Assembly: GCF_036746095.1 (NCBI RefSeq) | Contig: NZ_DAIOEU010000020.1 | Coordinates: 4,052 to 68,051, forward strand | Source: Dyella_B sp036746095 | GTDB lineage: Bacteria; Pseudomonadota; Gammaproteobacteria; Xanthomonadales; Rhodanobacteraceae | Direction: 5' to 3' | DNA length: 64,000 nucleotides | Shown: positions 40,225-49,810 of the stretch, one piece after another | Position numbering within the stretch: the stretch's first letter is position 1 | How the letters are laid out: each line of letters begins with the position of its first letter | Notes under the pieces: generated by a model | The model's database searches: none | What the model was told of the DNA's origin: nothing | The model's input: the letters and a program-made list of their open reading frames with translations, nothing else | Program-made: the position numbers and the translations under genes

Positions 40225-40788
40225 ATGGCCACCCCCGCACCCATCGGTCACGATGAACTGGACGATGTTGTTGTGCACTTGCGATTGTCCATTCCCGCCA
40301 GTGAGTTACATGGTTCTCTTTGCGGTTTGCTGGCGTCCAACGGCAGGCCTGGCAGGCGGTCTGTGCTGAGCGCCCTGCATCTCGAAGCCGGCAGCGACAG
40401 TGTGTCCGAACACGACCAGGACGCGCTGGATCAACTGGCCCGCCAAAGCGAACAAGAACTGGCCGACCCTGAACTTGGCTTCGAACCCTTGCTGCCCGCG
40501 GATGATCGCCCGTTGCCGGAGCGTGCCGACGCCTTGGTGGATTGGTGCCGTGGCTTTCTGAGCGGTTTTGGTTTGGGCGGTCCCGGCGCGCACGGGCGAT
40601 TGTCCGACGAAGGCCGCGAGATCCTGAGCGATCTCGGGGCGATTGCGTCCTCGTCGCTGGATTTCGGCAGCGAAGACGAAGACGAGGATGCCCTGATCGA
40701 AGTGCACGAATTCGTGCGCATGGGCGCCATGCTGCTGTTCACCGAATGCCATATTCCCAGCCCGTCTTCCAGCGGCACGCTGCATTGA
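40225..40788 (+). CDS. ygfB: UPF0149 family protein YgfB
   Basis: A 187-residue YecA/YgfB family protein: SELHGSLCGLLAS, ADALVDWCRGFLSGFGL and a conserved acidic C-terminal half (GSEDEDEDALIEVHEFVRMGAMLLF). YgfB represses the TarZY/ampDh3 pathway in Pseudomonas; the role here is not known. GGAG lies 6 bases before ATG 40225. It is divergent from the zapA group and overlaps pepP. Confidence 0.9.
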   Translation: MATPAPIGHDELDDVVVHLRLSIPASELHGSLCGLLASNGRPGRRSVLSALHLEAGSDSVSEHDQDALDQLARQSEQELADPELGFEPLLPADDRPLPERADALVDWCRGFLSGFGLGGPGAHGRLSDEGREILSDLGAIASSSLDFGSEDEDEDALIEVHEFVRMGAMLLFTECHIPSPSSSGTLH

Positions 40789-42095
40789 ACATCGCTGCCG
40801 AGGAATTCGCGCGGCGCCGCCGCCAGCTGATGAAAATGGCCGGGGAAGACGCGGTGGTGCTGATCGCCACCGCGCCCGAGCGCATGCGCAACGCCGATGC
40901 CGCATGGCCCTATCGCCAGGATTCGGATCTCCATTATTTGTGCGGTTTTCCTGAGCCTGACGCGGTACTTGCGCTGTTGCCCGGCCGCCAGCACGGCGAG
41001 GTCGTGCTGTTCTGCCGCGAGCGCGATGCGGAGCGTGAGCGCTGGCATGGCGAGTTCGTTGGTACCGAGCGCGCCGTCGCGGATTACGGCATGGATGATG
41101 CGTTCCCCATCGACGACATCGACGACATCCTGCCGGGCATGATCGAAGGGCGCGCGCGCGTCTACTGCCACTTCGGCCGCGAGCCGCAATTCGATGCGCA
41201 GTTGCTGGGCTGGATGCGCCGCTTGCGCCAGTTGCGCGGCGGCGGCGTGGTGCCGAAGGAATTCGTGGCCCTGGGCCATCTGCTGCACGATTTGCGCCTG
41301 TACAAGTCGCGAGCGGAGTTGAAACTGATGCGCGCATCGGCGGCCATCGCCGTGGAGGCGCATCTTGCCGCCATGGCCATGGCCCGCGCCGGGCGGCATG
41401 AATACGAGGTGGAAGCCGAGCTCCTGCGTACGATGCGCAGCCGCGGCGCCGTAGCCGCCTTTCCACCCATCGTTGCCGGCGGCGTGAATGCCTGTGCCAT
41501 GCATTACCAGGCCAATCGTGCCGTGCTGAAGAATGGCGACCTGCTATTGATCGATGCCGGTGCGGAATTGGAATGCTATGCCTCCGACATCAGCCGCAGC
41601 TTTCCCATCAGCGGGCGTTTCAGCCGCGAGCAGCGCGCGCTCTACGAAATCGTGCTTACCGCGCAAGAGGCCGCGATCGACGAGGTGATGCCGGGCCGTT
41701 CGTACAGCACCGCGCACGATGTCGCGGTGCACGTGATTACCGAAGGCTTGTGCGCACTCGGGCTGATCAAAGGCGATGCCACCGAAGCCATCATGCTAGG
41801 CAGCTACAAGCGGTTCTTCCCGGCCAAGACCAGCCACTGGCTGGGGCTGGACGTGCATGACGTGGGCGATTACCGCGTCGATGGCGAGCCGCGCATGCTG
41901 GAGCCGGGCATGGTGCTGACGGTTGAGCCGGGCATCTACATCGCGCCCGATGACATGACGGTGCCGGAAGCGTGGCGTGGCATCGGTATTCGCATCGAGG
42001 ATGACGTAGCCGTGACACGCGACGGCCATGATGTGCTGACGGTGGACGTGCCCAAGCAACCGGAAGAGATTGAGGCAGTCCTGGCCGGTCGTTGA
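40785..42095 (+). CDS. pepP: Xaa-Pro aminopeptidase
   Basis: Removes N-terminal residues preceding proline; dinuclear Mn enzyme. The 436-residue reading from TTG 40785 (NIAAEEFARRRRQL) matches E. coli PepP; ATG 40746 gives 13 more residues. Metal ligands are visible in LIDAGAELECYASDISRSFP (two Asp), HWLGLDVHD (His), TVEPGIYI (Glu) and GIRIEDDVAV (Glu). In many relatives ubiH follows pepP; here it does not. Confidence 0.94.
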   Translation: MNIAAEEFARRRRQLMKMAGEDAVVLIATAPERMRNADAAWPYRQDSDLHYLCGFPEPDAVLALLPGRQHGEVVLFCRERDAERERWHGEFVGTERAVADYGMDDAFPIDDIDDILPGMIEGRARVYCHFGREPQFDAQLLGWMRRLRQLRGGGVVPKEFVALGHLLHDLRLYKSRAELKLMRASAAIAVEAHLAAMAMARAGRHEYEVEAELLRTMRSRGAVAAFPPIVAGGVNACAMHYQANRAVLKNGDLLLIDAGAELECYASDISRSFPISGRFSREQRALYEIVLTAQEAAIDEVMPGRSYSTAHDVAVHVITEGLCALGLIKGDATEAIMLGSYKRFFPAKTSHWLGLDVHDVGDYRVDGEPRMLEPGMVLTVEPGIYIAPDDMTVPEAWRGIGIRIEDDVAVTRDGHDVLTVDVPKQPEEIEAVLAGR

Positions 42096-42259
42096 TGCTT
42101 GAGCAAATGCCATGGCTCACTCGCAAGCCCTCACTGCGGCTTGCTGATATGTGTGACCTCTCGCCAAGTTACCGAAGCCGCCCTACGAATGTCGCACGCC
42201 TGCAACCTTGACGCTCCAGCATCCCGCGGCGTCACTCACGCGCGAAATGAGAACGCAGC

Positions 42260-44332
42260 ATGACCTCGATGAACCGCCGCCGATTCCTGCAACTGCTGGG
42301 CAGCACGACGCTGGCTTCGGCGCTGCCTCTCAGCATCGCGCGTGCACTGGAGATTCCTGCCAGCCGCCGCAAAGGCACGATCGAGGATGTCGAGCACATC
42401 GTCGTGCTGATGCAGGAGAACCGCTCCTTTGATCACTACTTCGGCGCATTGAAAGGCGTGCGCGGGTTTGGCGATCCGCGGCCGGTCAATCTCAGCTCTG
42501 GAAACTCGGTGTGGCACCAGCCGGACGGCTCCGGCTACGTGCTGCCGTTTCATCCCACAGCGCCGGACTTGGGCTTGCAGTTCCTGGAAGATCTCGCCCA
42601 TGACTGGACCAGCACGCATGCGGCATGGAACGCAGGCCAATACGATCAATGGGTGCCCAGCAAAGGCACCACCACCATGGCGTACCTCACGCGCGAGGAC
42701 ATTCCCTTCCACTACGCGCTCGCCGATGCCTTCACCGTTTGCGATGCGTACCACTGTTCCGTGCTGGGCCCGACCGATCCGAACCGCTACTACATGTGGA
42801 CGGGTTGGGTCGGCAATGACGGCGCCGGCGGCGGTCCGGTGATCGACAATGCGGAAGCGGGTTATGGCTGGTCCACCTACCCGGAAGCGCTGCAGCAGGC
42901 AGGCATTTCCTGGAAGATCTACCAGGACGCCGGCACTGGCCTGGATGCTGCCGGTTCCTGGGGTTGGACCGACGATGCCTATATCGGCAACTACGGCGAC
43001 AACTCGCTGCTGTATTTCAACCAGTACCGCAACGCCCAGCCGGGCAGTCCGCTCTATCAGGGCGCCAGAACCGGTACGAACATTTCTGCTGGCGGCAGCT
43101 TGTTCGACGAACTGCGCAGCGACGTGCTCGGCAACAGGCTGCCGCAGGTATCGTGGATCGCCGCTCCCGAAGCGTACACCGAACATCCCAACTGGCCGGC
43201 CAACTATGGCGCCTGGTACATCTCGCAAGTGCTGGATGCGCTGACCAGCAATCCGGGCGTCTTCAGCAAGACCGTGCTGTTCATCACCTACGATGAAAAC
43301 GATGGCTTCTTCGACCACATGGTGCCGCCGTGCACGCCGCCAGCGGCAACGCAAGGGCAATCCACCGTGTCGACGGCGAACGAAATGTTTGCCGGCGACG
43401 TTCTTTATCCTGCCGGCCCGTATGGCCTTGGGCCGCGCGTGCCGATGATCGTGGTGTCGCCGTGGAGCAAGGGCGGCTGGGTGTGTTCGGAGGTGTTCGA
43501 CCACACCTCGATCATTCGTTTTATCGAGCAGCGCTTTGGCGTGCAGAGTCCCAATATCACGCCGTGGCGCCGCGCCGTGTGCGGTGATCTCACATCGGCA
43601 TTCGACTTTGCCAAATCCAATGGCGCACAGCCGGTTTTGCCGAGCACGCACGCGTACGCGCCGCCGGACAAGCTGCGCCATCCCGATTATTCACCCACGC
43701 CACCCGTGAGCCAGATGCTTCCCACACAGGAGCAGGGCAGCAAACCGTTGCGTCCTGCGCCGTATGACCTGCAGGCGATGGGCCGCTGGGACAACGGGCA
43801 ATTCCACCTCGATTTCCAGAATGAAGGCCGCTTGGGCGCGTGCTTCCACGTGCGCTCCGGCCATGCGCCGGATGGTCCGTGGTACTACACCGTCGAGGCG
43901 GAAAAATCGCTTGCCGCCGCATGGCCGGCGCAAGCTGCCTACGAGTGGCACGTGTATGGGCCGAACGGTTTTGTGCGCAGCTTCAAGGGCGACGGTTCGT
44001 CGCGCAAGACAAGCCTGCAGCTCGCCAGCCGCTACCATCGTGAAGGAGGCGGCTTGCTGCTCACCTTGGTGAATGAAGGCCACGATTTCTGCAACGTCAC
44101 CGTTGAAAATCTCTACGACGGCGCGTCGATGACCTACATGCTCAAGCCCGGCGAATGTGCCGAGAAACATTGGTCGCTCGGAGACAGCTACGGTTGGTAC
44201 GACTTGATCGTGCGCGCCGATGCAGAGGCCGGCTTTGTGCGTCGCCTTGCAGGTCACGTGGAAACGGACAGCGCGAGCGTAACCGATCCCGCCATTGGTC
44301 AGGCGCGGTGGCAGGGCTACCAAAAGCTTTGA
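42260..44332 (+). CDS. Tat-exported phospholipase C / acid phosphatase family enzyme
   Basis: A 690-residue phosphoesterase of the bacterial phospholipase C family. The N-terminus NRRRFLQLLGSTTLASALPL is a twin-arginine signal. The catalytic domain (about 45-480) has VLMQENRSFDHYFGALKG, AWNAGQYDQW, CDAYHCSVLGPTDPNRYYMWTG, YDENDGFFDH and PMIVVSPWSKGG. Two C-terminal phospholipase domains follow (about 505-690). It probably cleaves phosphatidylcholine or sphingomyelin outside the inner membrane. It is a single gene, convergent with pepQ. Confidence 0.92.
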   Translation: MTSMNRRRFLQLLGSTTLASALPLSIARALEIPASRRKGTIEDVEHIVVLMQENRSFDHYFGALKGVRGFGDPRPVNLSSGNSVWHQPDGSGYVLPFHPTAPDLGLQFLEDLAHDWTSTHAAWNAGQYDQWVPSKGTTTMAYLTREDIPFHYALADAFTVCDAYHCSVLGPTDPNRYYMWTGWVGNDGAGGGPVIDNAEAGYGWSTYPEALQQAGISWKIYQDAGTGLDAAGSWGWTDDAYIGNYGDNSLLYFNQYRNAQPGSPLYQGARTGTNISAGGSLFDELRSDVLGNRLPQVSWIAAPEAYTEHPNWPANYGAWYISQVLDALTSNPGVFSKTVLFITYDENDGFFDHMVPPCTPPAATQGQSTVSTANEMFAGDVLYPAGPYGLGPRVPMIVVSPWSKGGWVCSEVFDHTSIIRFIEQRFGVQSPNITPWRRAVCGDLTSAFDFAKSNGAQPVLPSTHAYAPPDKLRHPDYSPTPPVSQMLPTQEQGSKPLRPAPYDLQAMGRWDNGQFHLDFQNEGRLGACFHVRSGHAPDGPWYYTVEAEKSLAAAWPAQAAYEWHVYGPNGFVRSFKGDGSSRKTSLQLASRYHREGGGLLLTLVNEGHDFCNVTVENLYDGASMTYMLKPGECAEKHWSLGDSYGWYDLIVRADAEAGFVRRLAGHVETDSASVTDPAIGQARWQGYQKL

Positions 44333-44392
44333 CGAATGCGCCGGTCGTAGGTTGGGGTAGTGCCATTGGCCTTAAGGGCGGCTGCGCGAGCA

Positions 44393-45712
44393 TCAACCCA
44401 ACGCGGCAAAAGCATCACGCGTAAGATTCTCCGGCGCACCATCCGTGCACACCACGTCGTCTTCGATACGAATGCCGCCGTAAGGCCGGAACGCATCCAC
44501 CTTGTTCCAGTCGATGTCGCTGGCAACCGGCTTGGCGCGCAGTTCTTCGAGCAGCATGTCGATGAAGTAGAGACCCGGTTCGATAGTCACCACCATGCCC
44601 GGTTCCAGCACGCGCGTCATGCGCAGATAGGGATGGCCTTCCGGACGCGGAATGAAACCGCCGCTTTCGTTGGCCTGGAAGCCGGCAACGTCGTGCACTT
44701 GCAAGCCGATCGGATGTCCCAGGCCGTGCGGGAAAAACGCCGAGCTTACGCCGGATTGCACGGCGCTTTCCGCGCTCATGCGAATCACGCCGTGTTCGCG
44801 CAGCACCTCGGCGATGACGAGGTGGGCATGGATGTGCAGCTCCGGATAGCTCTGTCCCGCCTTCACTTTGGCCGCAAAACCGAGTTGCGCACGTTCCATG
44901 CTGTCGATCAAGGCCTGGAATGCTTCATGGCCCTTGCCTGCGTAAGTGCGCGTGATGTCGCTGGCATAACCGGCTTTGCTGCCGCCGGCATCGATCAGGA
45001 ACGAGCGGCTTTCCTTGGGCGGTGTGCGGTCAAAGTGCGTGTAGTGCAGCACGGCACCATGTTCGTTGAGGCACACGATGTTCGAGTAGGGAAGTTCCGC
45101 TTCGGTCTGGCGGGCGGCGGCGAGGTAGGCCATCTGGATACCGAACTCGCTCTCGCCTGCGCGAAAGGCTTGTTCCGCTGCGCGATGCGCGCGCGTGCCG
45201 ATGCGGCTGGCTTCACGCATCAATGCCAGTTCATAGGGGGTCTTGTAGCTGCGATGCCAATGCAGATAGTTGACCACCGACTCCGGATTGTTGGCTTCCA
45301 CGCCTTCGATGCTGGGGCATTCCGGTGCGATCACCGCGCGACGATCTTTCGGAAGCAGTGCTACGGCTTCGGCATTCGTGCGCACGATGCGGATGTCGAA
45401 ATGATCCACCCAGTAGCCGCTCGGCGCGGCGGGTACCACGTGCCAGTAATCGCGCGGCTGCACGAAGATCAGCTTGGGCTTGCCGCCCGGCGTATACACC
45501 ACCCAGCTGCCCGGCGTATCGGTCAGCGGCAGCCAATGACGGAAATGCGGATTGGCGACGAACGCGTAGTCCTGGTCATCAAGGAATTTCCGCAGCGGCG
45601 TGCTGGCGGCAATCAGCAGATGATCGAAGCCACCCAGGGCCAGCGCCTGGTCCGCGCGTTGGCGCAGCGTGGTGATGTGTTGGGCATACAGCGAGGCAAG
45701 ATCGTGGCTCAT
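44393..45712 (-). CDS. pepQ: Xaa-Pro dipeptidase (prolidase)
   Basis: Hydrolyses X-Pro dipeptides; Mn-dependent. The 439-residue protein follows PepQ of E. coli: FLDDQDYAFVANPHFRHWLPL at the N-terminal domain, then ligands in FLIDAGGSKAGYASDITRTYAG, FFPHGLGHPIGLQVHDV, MVVTIEPGLYFI and GIRIEDDVV. It is the second proline peptidase within 5 kb, next to but not in operon with pepP. Confidence 0.95.
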   Translation of the reverse strand: MSHDLASLYAQHITTLRQRADQALALGGFDHLLIAASTPLRKFLDDQDYAFVANPHFRHWLPLTDTPGSWVVYTPGGKPKLIFVQPRDYWHVVPAAPSGYWVDHFDIRIVRTNAEAVALLPKDRRAVIAPECPSIEGVEANNPESVVNYLHWHRSYKTPYELALMREASRIGTRAHRAAEQAFRAGESEFGIQMAYLAAARQTEAELPYSNIVCLNEHGAVLHYTHFDRTPPKESRSFLIDAGGSKAGYASDITRTYAGKGHEAFQALIDSMERAQLGFAAKVKAGQSYPELHIHAHLVIAEVLREHGVIRMSAESAVQSGVSSAFFPHGLGHPIGLQVHDVAGFQANESGGFIPRPEGHPYLRMTRVLEPGMVVTIEPGLYFIDMLLEELRAKPVASDIDWNKVDAFRPYGGIRIEDDVVCTDGAPENLTRDAFAALG

Positions 45713-45868
45713 GCTTCAATTCCGGATGGTCTTGTCCGGCGCAGTGTAGCGCGCAGATGCATGGGCGCCACGCCAGGTGCGCGTTTGGAAAAAATTCGTC
45801 ACGGCATGAGAAAAAATCGGCACAACGAGCGAGCGCTGCACGCAACGGCTGTGATGCAGAAGCACTGA

Positions 45869-46201
45869 TTACGCTTGCTGCAACCAACGCTCCAGATGCG
45901 CCGCATCGGCACTGCCGATGGCAATGATCCGATAGCCGGACCAGATCTGTCCTGGCGTGGCGGCATGCTCGTGCCATTGCTCCTGAATGCCCACCTCGAT
46001 GATCGGCATGGTGGCGTCATGCGAGGGTAGCGGCAGGCTTACCTGGTAGACGGCCTCGCTGCGTGGCGTGTGCTGGCTGATCAGCAGCATGCCGTTGCTG
46101 GACAGGTTGCCCAGCTGCCCAAGCGTCTGGCCGGTGATCATGTCGGTCACGTTGACGATGTAGTTCGGCCGCTTGCGCGGCGCGCGACGCTGTTCGTTCA
46201 T
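45869..46201 (-). CDS. PilZ domain protein
   Basis: A 110-residue single PilZ domain. The cyclic di-GMP motifs are present: RRAPRKRPNY as the arginine-rich RxxxR box and NLSSNGMLL as the (D/N)xSxxG box. It overlaps the stop of the large DUF1631 gene upstream by four bases, so the two form one transcript and probably one pathway of cyclic di-GMP response. Confidence 0.88.
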   Translation of the reverse strand: MNEQRRAPRKRPNYIVNVTDMITGQTLGQLGNLSSNGMLLISQHTPRSEAVYQVSLPLPSHDATMPIIEVGIQEQWHEHAATPGQIWSGYRIIAIGSADAAHLERWLQQA

Positions 46202-48555
46202 GAGCGTGCCTCCGGCAGCAGCGGGGCGGGACGCAGCAGGTTGTTGGTCAAGGCATGCCAGGCACGGTCGAGCAGGTTCTCTTGCTGCGGCGGCAATTCA
46301 CGCACGCGGCCTTCGGCGATGGCGCGCGCCAGCTCCTGCAGGTTCATCACATCGCTGCGCTGGCCGCGGCGATTCACGAACAGGCTGTTACCCGATACCG
46401 GCGAGAACCAGGCCAGTTTTTGCTGTGTCACGTGGCCGGTGGCATCGTTGAATTCGAACCAGGTGCCGAACGGCAGTTGGCGAAGGTGATTGTGGATGCG
46501 CGCTTCGCGCAGGCCCAGCGGCGGCACCACGGCGGCGTGCGTGGACGATGGCGCCTCCTGGTTGCGTTGCTCGCCCAGGCGTTGGCGCTGCTTGAGCCGG
46601 ATCGCAAGATCGGTGGCGCTGGGTACCTCGGTGAGGCGCGGAGGTGGCTGGGGTTTTGCTTCTTCCGCGATCGGAGCTGCCGTTGCCTGCACTGCGGTTT
46701 GCACTGGCTTTTCGTCGATGACCGGTTCGGCCGCGGCGGTGCTTGGCACCTCCGGCAGAGCGGGCAAGGGCAAAACCGTGGCCGGCATTTGTGCGCTGAT
46801 CAGGCGCTGTGCCACTTGTTCGGCCTCGTCCTGGTGCATGCCGATTTGCTGCAGGCCGGTCTCCACCTCATGGCGCAACTCCAGCGGATCGTGGACCGGG
46901 AACTGCCCGAGCAACTGGTCGGTGATGCGCAGCTGATGCAGGAAGGCCTCGCTGTGTTCGTCGTGACGCAACAGCGTCAGCGCCAGCACATCGGTCCATG
47001 CGCGCTCGAGCAGGGTGCGCAGCAAGCCGCGCGGCGAGACGATGGCGAAGCGTTCGGCCATCAATTCATCGGCGCGCCGGCGCGCCTGTTCCAACCGCTC
47101 GCGGCCTTGCATGGCTTCCACGTGACGCCGTTCGGCCGCTTGCGACTTGCGCGCCAGCTGCATCAGATGATGCTCGATATCCGCCAGCAGGCTGGTGTAA
47201 AGCCCGGCGCTCGGTGGTTCCTGTTGGGCGCGATCCACCAGCTGGCTGAGCTTGGCGAGCAGTTGCTGATCCGTCTCGCCGTTCGGGCCGGCCAACCAGG
47301 TGTTGATGGTATCGGCCAGTTTGCCGAGCATCTGGCGTGCCGGGTGTTCTTGCTGATCGAAGAAATCGCGGTCGGCAACCGCCAGGCGCAGCAAGGGCAA
47401 CTGCAGATTGCCGAGCAAGGCGCGTGCGTCCGGACCGTGCTGCAGTTGCTCGGCGAGCTGCTCGAACAGCATCGCTACCAGTTCCACCGTATCGCCCTGT
47501 TCGGCCGTCAGCTGCGTGCGTGCGGCGCCAGGCGGCACGTTGAGGTTGAGCTGGTAGAGCAGTTCTTCCTGCAGGCGTTGCGCGCTGCGCAGCTCGCGGC
47601 TGGTACGGTCGGTGACCTGCACCATGTGCTGCTGCAGGGCGCCGAGCGCCGTCTGCAATTCTTCCGGCGTGGCGGTGCGCCCGCCGCCGGCGTGCGCATG
47701 GCCGAATGGCGCCGCGCGCTGGCGCGAGAGCAGGTCGCGCAGGGTTTCCAGTACGGCGATCGGCTCGCTGCTGGTTTCGGCTGTCTCCACGGCGGTTGCG
47801 GTAGGTCCGGCCGCCGGCGCGCCAGCATGCGCGGGTCCATGGGTGGCGCGCGCCGCGGTAAATGCGCGCAGTTGCGGCAGGATGCCGTCTGCCAGCAATT
47901 TGGCATTGATGCCTTCGTACAACGAAACCAACGTGCGCCCGACGCTGCTCTCAAAGACCTGGAATAACAGCAGGCGATGTTCGAGCGGCAGGTTCATCGG
48001 CTCGCTGGCGACGCGCAGGATGCGCGCCATGTTTTGCGGGCCGGGTGGTAGCTGTTTGCCTTCGAGCGGCGGCGCGGCCACCAGCACGGCGAGGCGGTAG
48101 GAGAGTTCGGAAAGGATGGGCCCGTTTTGCGCCTCACTGCGCGCAGCAAGTTTGTCGAGTGCAGCGGTAAGCTCGTGTTCGGTGCGATCGAGCAAGGTCA
48201 GCGAGTGCAGGCTGAGCGATTGCAGCGCCTGATCGTCTTCCGCATCGCCTACGTCTTCAAAGCTCTCGCGCAACTTGGCGGCGAACGATTGGATGAATGC
48301 CGTGCGTCCCTGCTGCACAAAATTCCTGCTATCGAAGCAGCGTTGTTGTTCCAGGTGATTGCGCGATTGTTCGGCCAGTTCGTAGAGCCGCTTGTCGAAG
48401 CGATCCAGGCATAGCCGCAAGGTCGGTTCTGCCCAGTGATCACAGAGCGTGCAAGCCGCCTCGACCAGTTTGCGCGTGCGCGCGGGCATCCGGCCCAGGC
48501 CAGCGCGGCGACCTCCGGCGACAGACGACGGATAGACCCTTGACTCGACGTCCAT
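46198..48555 (-). CDS. DUF1631 family protein
   Basis: A 785-residue cytosolic protein, mostly alpha-helical, with DUF1631 features from the N-terminus (LCLDRFDKRLYELAEQSRNHLEQQRCFDSR) and a C-terminal beta-rich end (GTWFEFNDATGHVTQQKLAWFSPVSGNSLFVNRRG) that looks like a degenerate PilZ barrel. Function unknown in general; in related bacteria such genes lie near cyclic di-GMP genes. ATG 48555, 9 bases after GGGGA, is preferred over ATG 48564. Confidence 0.82.
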   Translation of the reverse strand: MDVESRVYPSSVAGGRRAGLGRMPARTRKLVEAACTLCDHWAEPTLRLCLDRFDKRLYELAEQSRNHLEQQRCFDSRNFVQQGRTAFIQSFAAKLRESFEDVGDAEDDQALQSLSLHSLTLLDRTEHELTAALDKLAARSEAQNGPILSELSYRLAVLVAAPPLEGKQLPPGPQNMARILRVASEPMNLPLEHRLLLFQVFESSVGRTLVSLYEGINAKLLADGILPQLRAFTAARATHGPAHAGAPAAGPTATAVETAETSSEPIAVLETLRDLLSRQRAAPFGHAHAGGGRTATPEELQTALGALQQHMVQVTDRTSRELRSAQRLQEELLYQLNLNVPPGAARTQLTAEQGDTVELVAMLFEQLAEQLQHGPDARALLGNLQLPLLRLAVADRDFFDQQEHPARQMLGKLADTINTWLAGPNGETDQQLLAKLSQLVDRAQQEPPSAGLYTSLLADIEHHLMQLARKSQAAERRHVEAMQGRERLEQARRRADELMAERFAIVSPRGLLRTLLERAWTDVLALTLLRHDEHSEAFLHQLRITDQLLGQFPVHDPLELRHEVETGLQQIGMHQDEAEQVAQRLISAQMPATVLPLPALPEVPSTAAAEPVIDEKPVQTAVQATAAPIAEEAKPQPPPRLTEVPSATDLAIRLKQRQRLGEQRNQEAPSSTHAAVVPPLGLREARIHNHLRQLPFGTWFEFNDATGHVTQQKLAWFSPVSGNSLFVNRRGQRSDVMNLQELARAIAEGRVRELPPQQENLLDRAWHALTNNLLRPAPLLPEARS

Positions 48556-48645
48556 GACCTGCATTCCCCGTGAGTGTTCCCCTGGCCCAGTGTAAGCTGC
48601 TTCCCGAGCCTCGTCATGGGTTTTGTGATCTACATCACATTTTCG

Positions 48646-49809
48646 CTAGGCCAGAAAGCCGCCTATGACGTCGTTGAGAAAGCGCTGCCCTAACGGGGTG
48701 GTGCGCAGGCAATGCGGATCGTTTTCCAGCCAGCCTTTCTGACGGCTGGCTTCCAGGGGGCTGGCGATGCATGCCATTGGCACCCCGGTGCGGGCAGCAA
48801 AGTCGTCCAGGGGCACACCGTGGATCAGGCGCAAGGCGTTGAGCATGTATTCGAACGGCAGTTCGTCGACCGGCACGGCCGAGTGGCCGCCGATGCGAGC
48901 CGGCTGGCCGGCGGCTTCCAGATAGGCATTGGGATGGCGGGTCTTCCAGCGGCGCCAGATCTCGCCGGAGGCGGCGTCGCTGATCTTGCCGTGGGCGCCA
49001 GCGCCTATCCCTAAGTAATCGCCGAAACGCCAATAGTTGAGGTTGTGCTCGCAGCGCCGGTCGGGTTGGGCATAGGCAGACACCTCGTATTGGGTGTAAC
49101 CCGCTGCGGCCAGGCGCGTTTCGCAGGCTTCCTGCATGGCCCAGGCCGCGTCGTCGTCGGGTAGCGGTGGCGGATGGGCGGCGAAGACGGTGTTGGGTTC
49201 CAGCGTGAGCTGGTAGTGGGAGATATGCGTGGGCCGCAATGCCACGGCGCGATCCACGTCGTCCAATGCGCCGGGCAGGGCTTGTTCCGGCAGGGCATAC
49301 ATCAGGTCGAGATTGATGTTGCCGAGGCCGGCGTCCTGGGCGGATTTCACTGCCGCTTCGGCCTCTTGCGAGGAATGGATGCGCCCGAGCCGCTTGAGCT
49401 TGGCGTCATCGAAGCTTTGGATGCCGAACGAAATCCGGTTGACGCCGGCGGCGAGATAGCCATCGAAACGCCCATGCTCGACCGTGCCGGGATTGGTTTC
49501 CAGCGTGACCTCGCAGTGGTCGATAAAGCGCAGGCGCGAACGCGCGCCATCGAGAAAGCGGCCGATGAGCTCGGGCGTGAACAGGCTGGGCGTGCCGCCG
49601 CCGAAGAACACGCTGATGATGGGGCGATCCTGCAGTGCGCTACCGAAATCGCGCAGGTCAGCGTCGAGATCAGCCAGCAGCGTGTCGACGTATTGGGCAT
49701 AGGGCGGTGCGCCGCGCACACCGTGCGAATTGAAATCGCAGTAGGGACATTTTTTTACGCACCACGGCATGTGGACGTACAGCGACAGCGGTGGCGCGAT
49801 CAACGGCAT
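48646..49809 (-). CDS. hemW: radical SAM haem chaperone HemW
   Basis: Formerly called oxygen-independent coproporphyrinogen oxidase-like; inserts haem into respiratory proteins. The 387-residue product has the radical SAM motif CVKKCPYCDF near residue 16, SVFFGGGTPSLF, ETNPGTV, NRISFGIQSF and YEVSAYA. ATG 49809 begins one base after the rdgB stop. Third gene of rph-rdgB-hemW. Confidence 0.94.
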   Translation of the reverse strand: MPLIAPPLSLYVHMPWCVKKCPYCDFNSHGVRGAPPYAQYVDTLLADLDADLRDFGSALQDRPIISVFFGGGTPSLFTPELIGRFLDGARSRLRFIDHCEVTLETNPGTVEHGRFDGYLAAGVNRISFGIQSFDDAKLKRLGRIHSSQEAEAAVKSAQDAGLGNINLDLMYALPEQALPGALDDVDRAVALRPTHISHYQLTLEPNTVFAAHPPPLPDDDAAWAMQEACETRLAAAGYTQYEVSAYAQPDRRCEHNLNYWRFGDYLGIGAGAHGKISDAASGEIWRRWKTRHPNAYLEAAGQPARIGGHSAVPVDELPFEYMLNALRLIHGVPLDDFAARTGVPMACIASPLEASRQKGWLENDPHCLRTTPLGQRFLNDVIGGFLA

Positions 49810-49810
49810 T

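Noticed and set aside
40306..41504. Two long minus-strand frames opposite ygfB-pepP
   Set aside because: Both lie across two well-supported genes and have low-complexity Arg/Ala or Gln/His composition.
42236..43681. 481-codon minus-strand open frame
   Set aside because: Antisense to the Tat phospholipase gene, whose reading is supported by signal and catalytic motifs.
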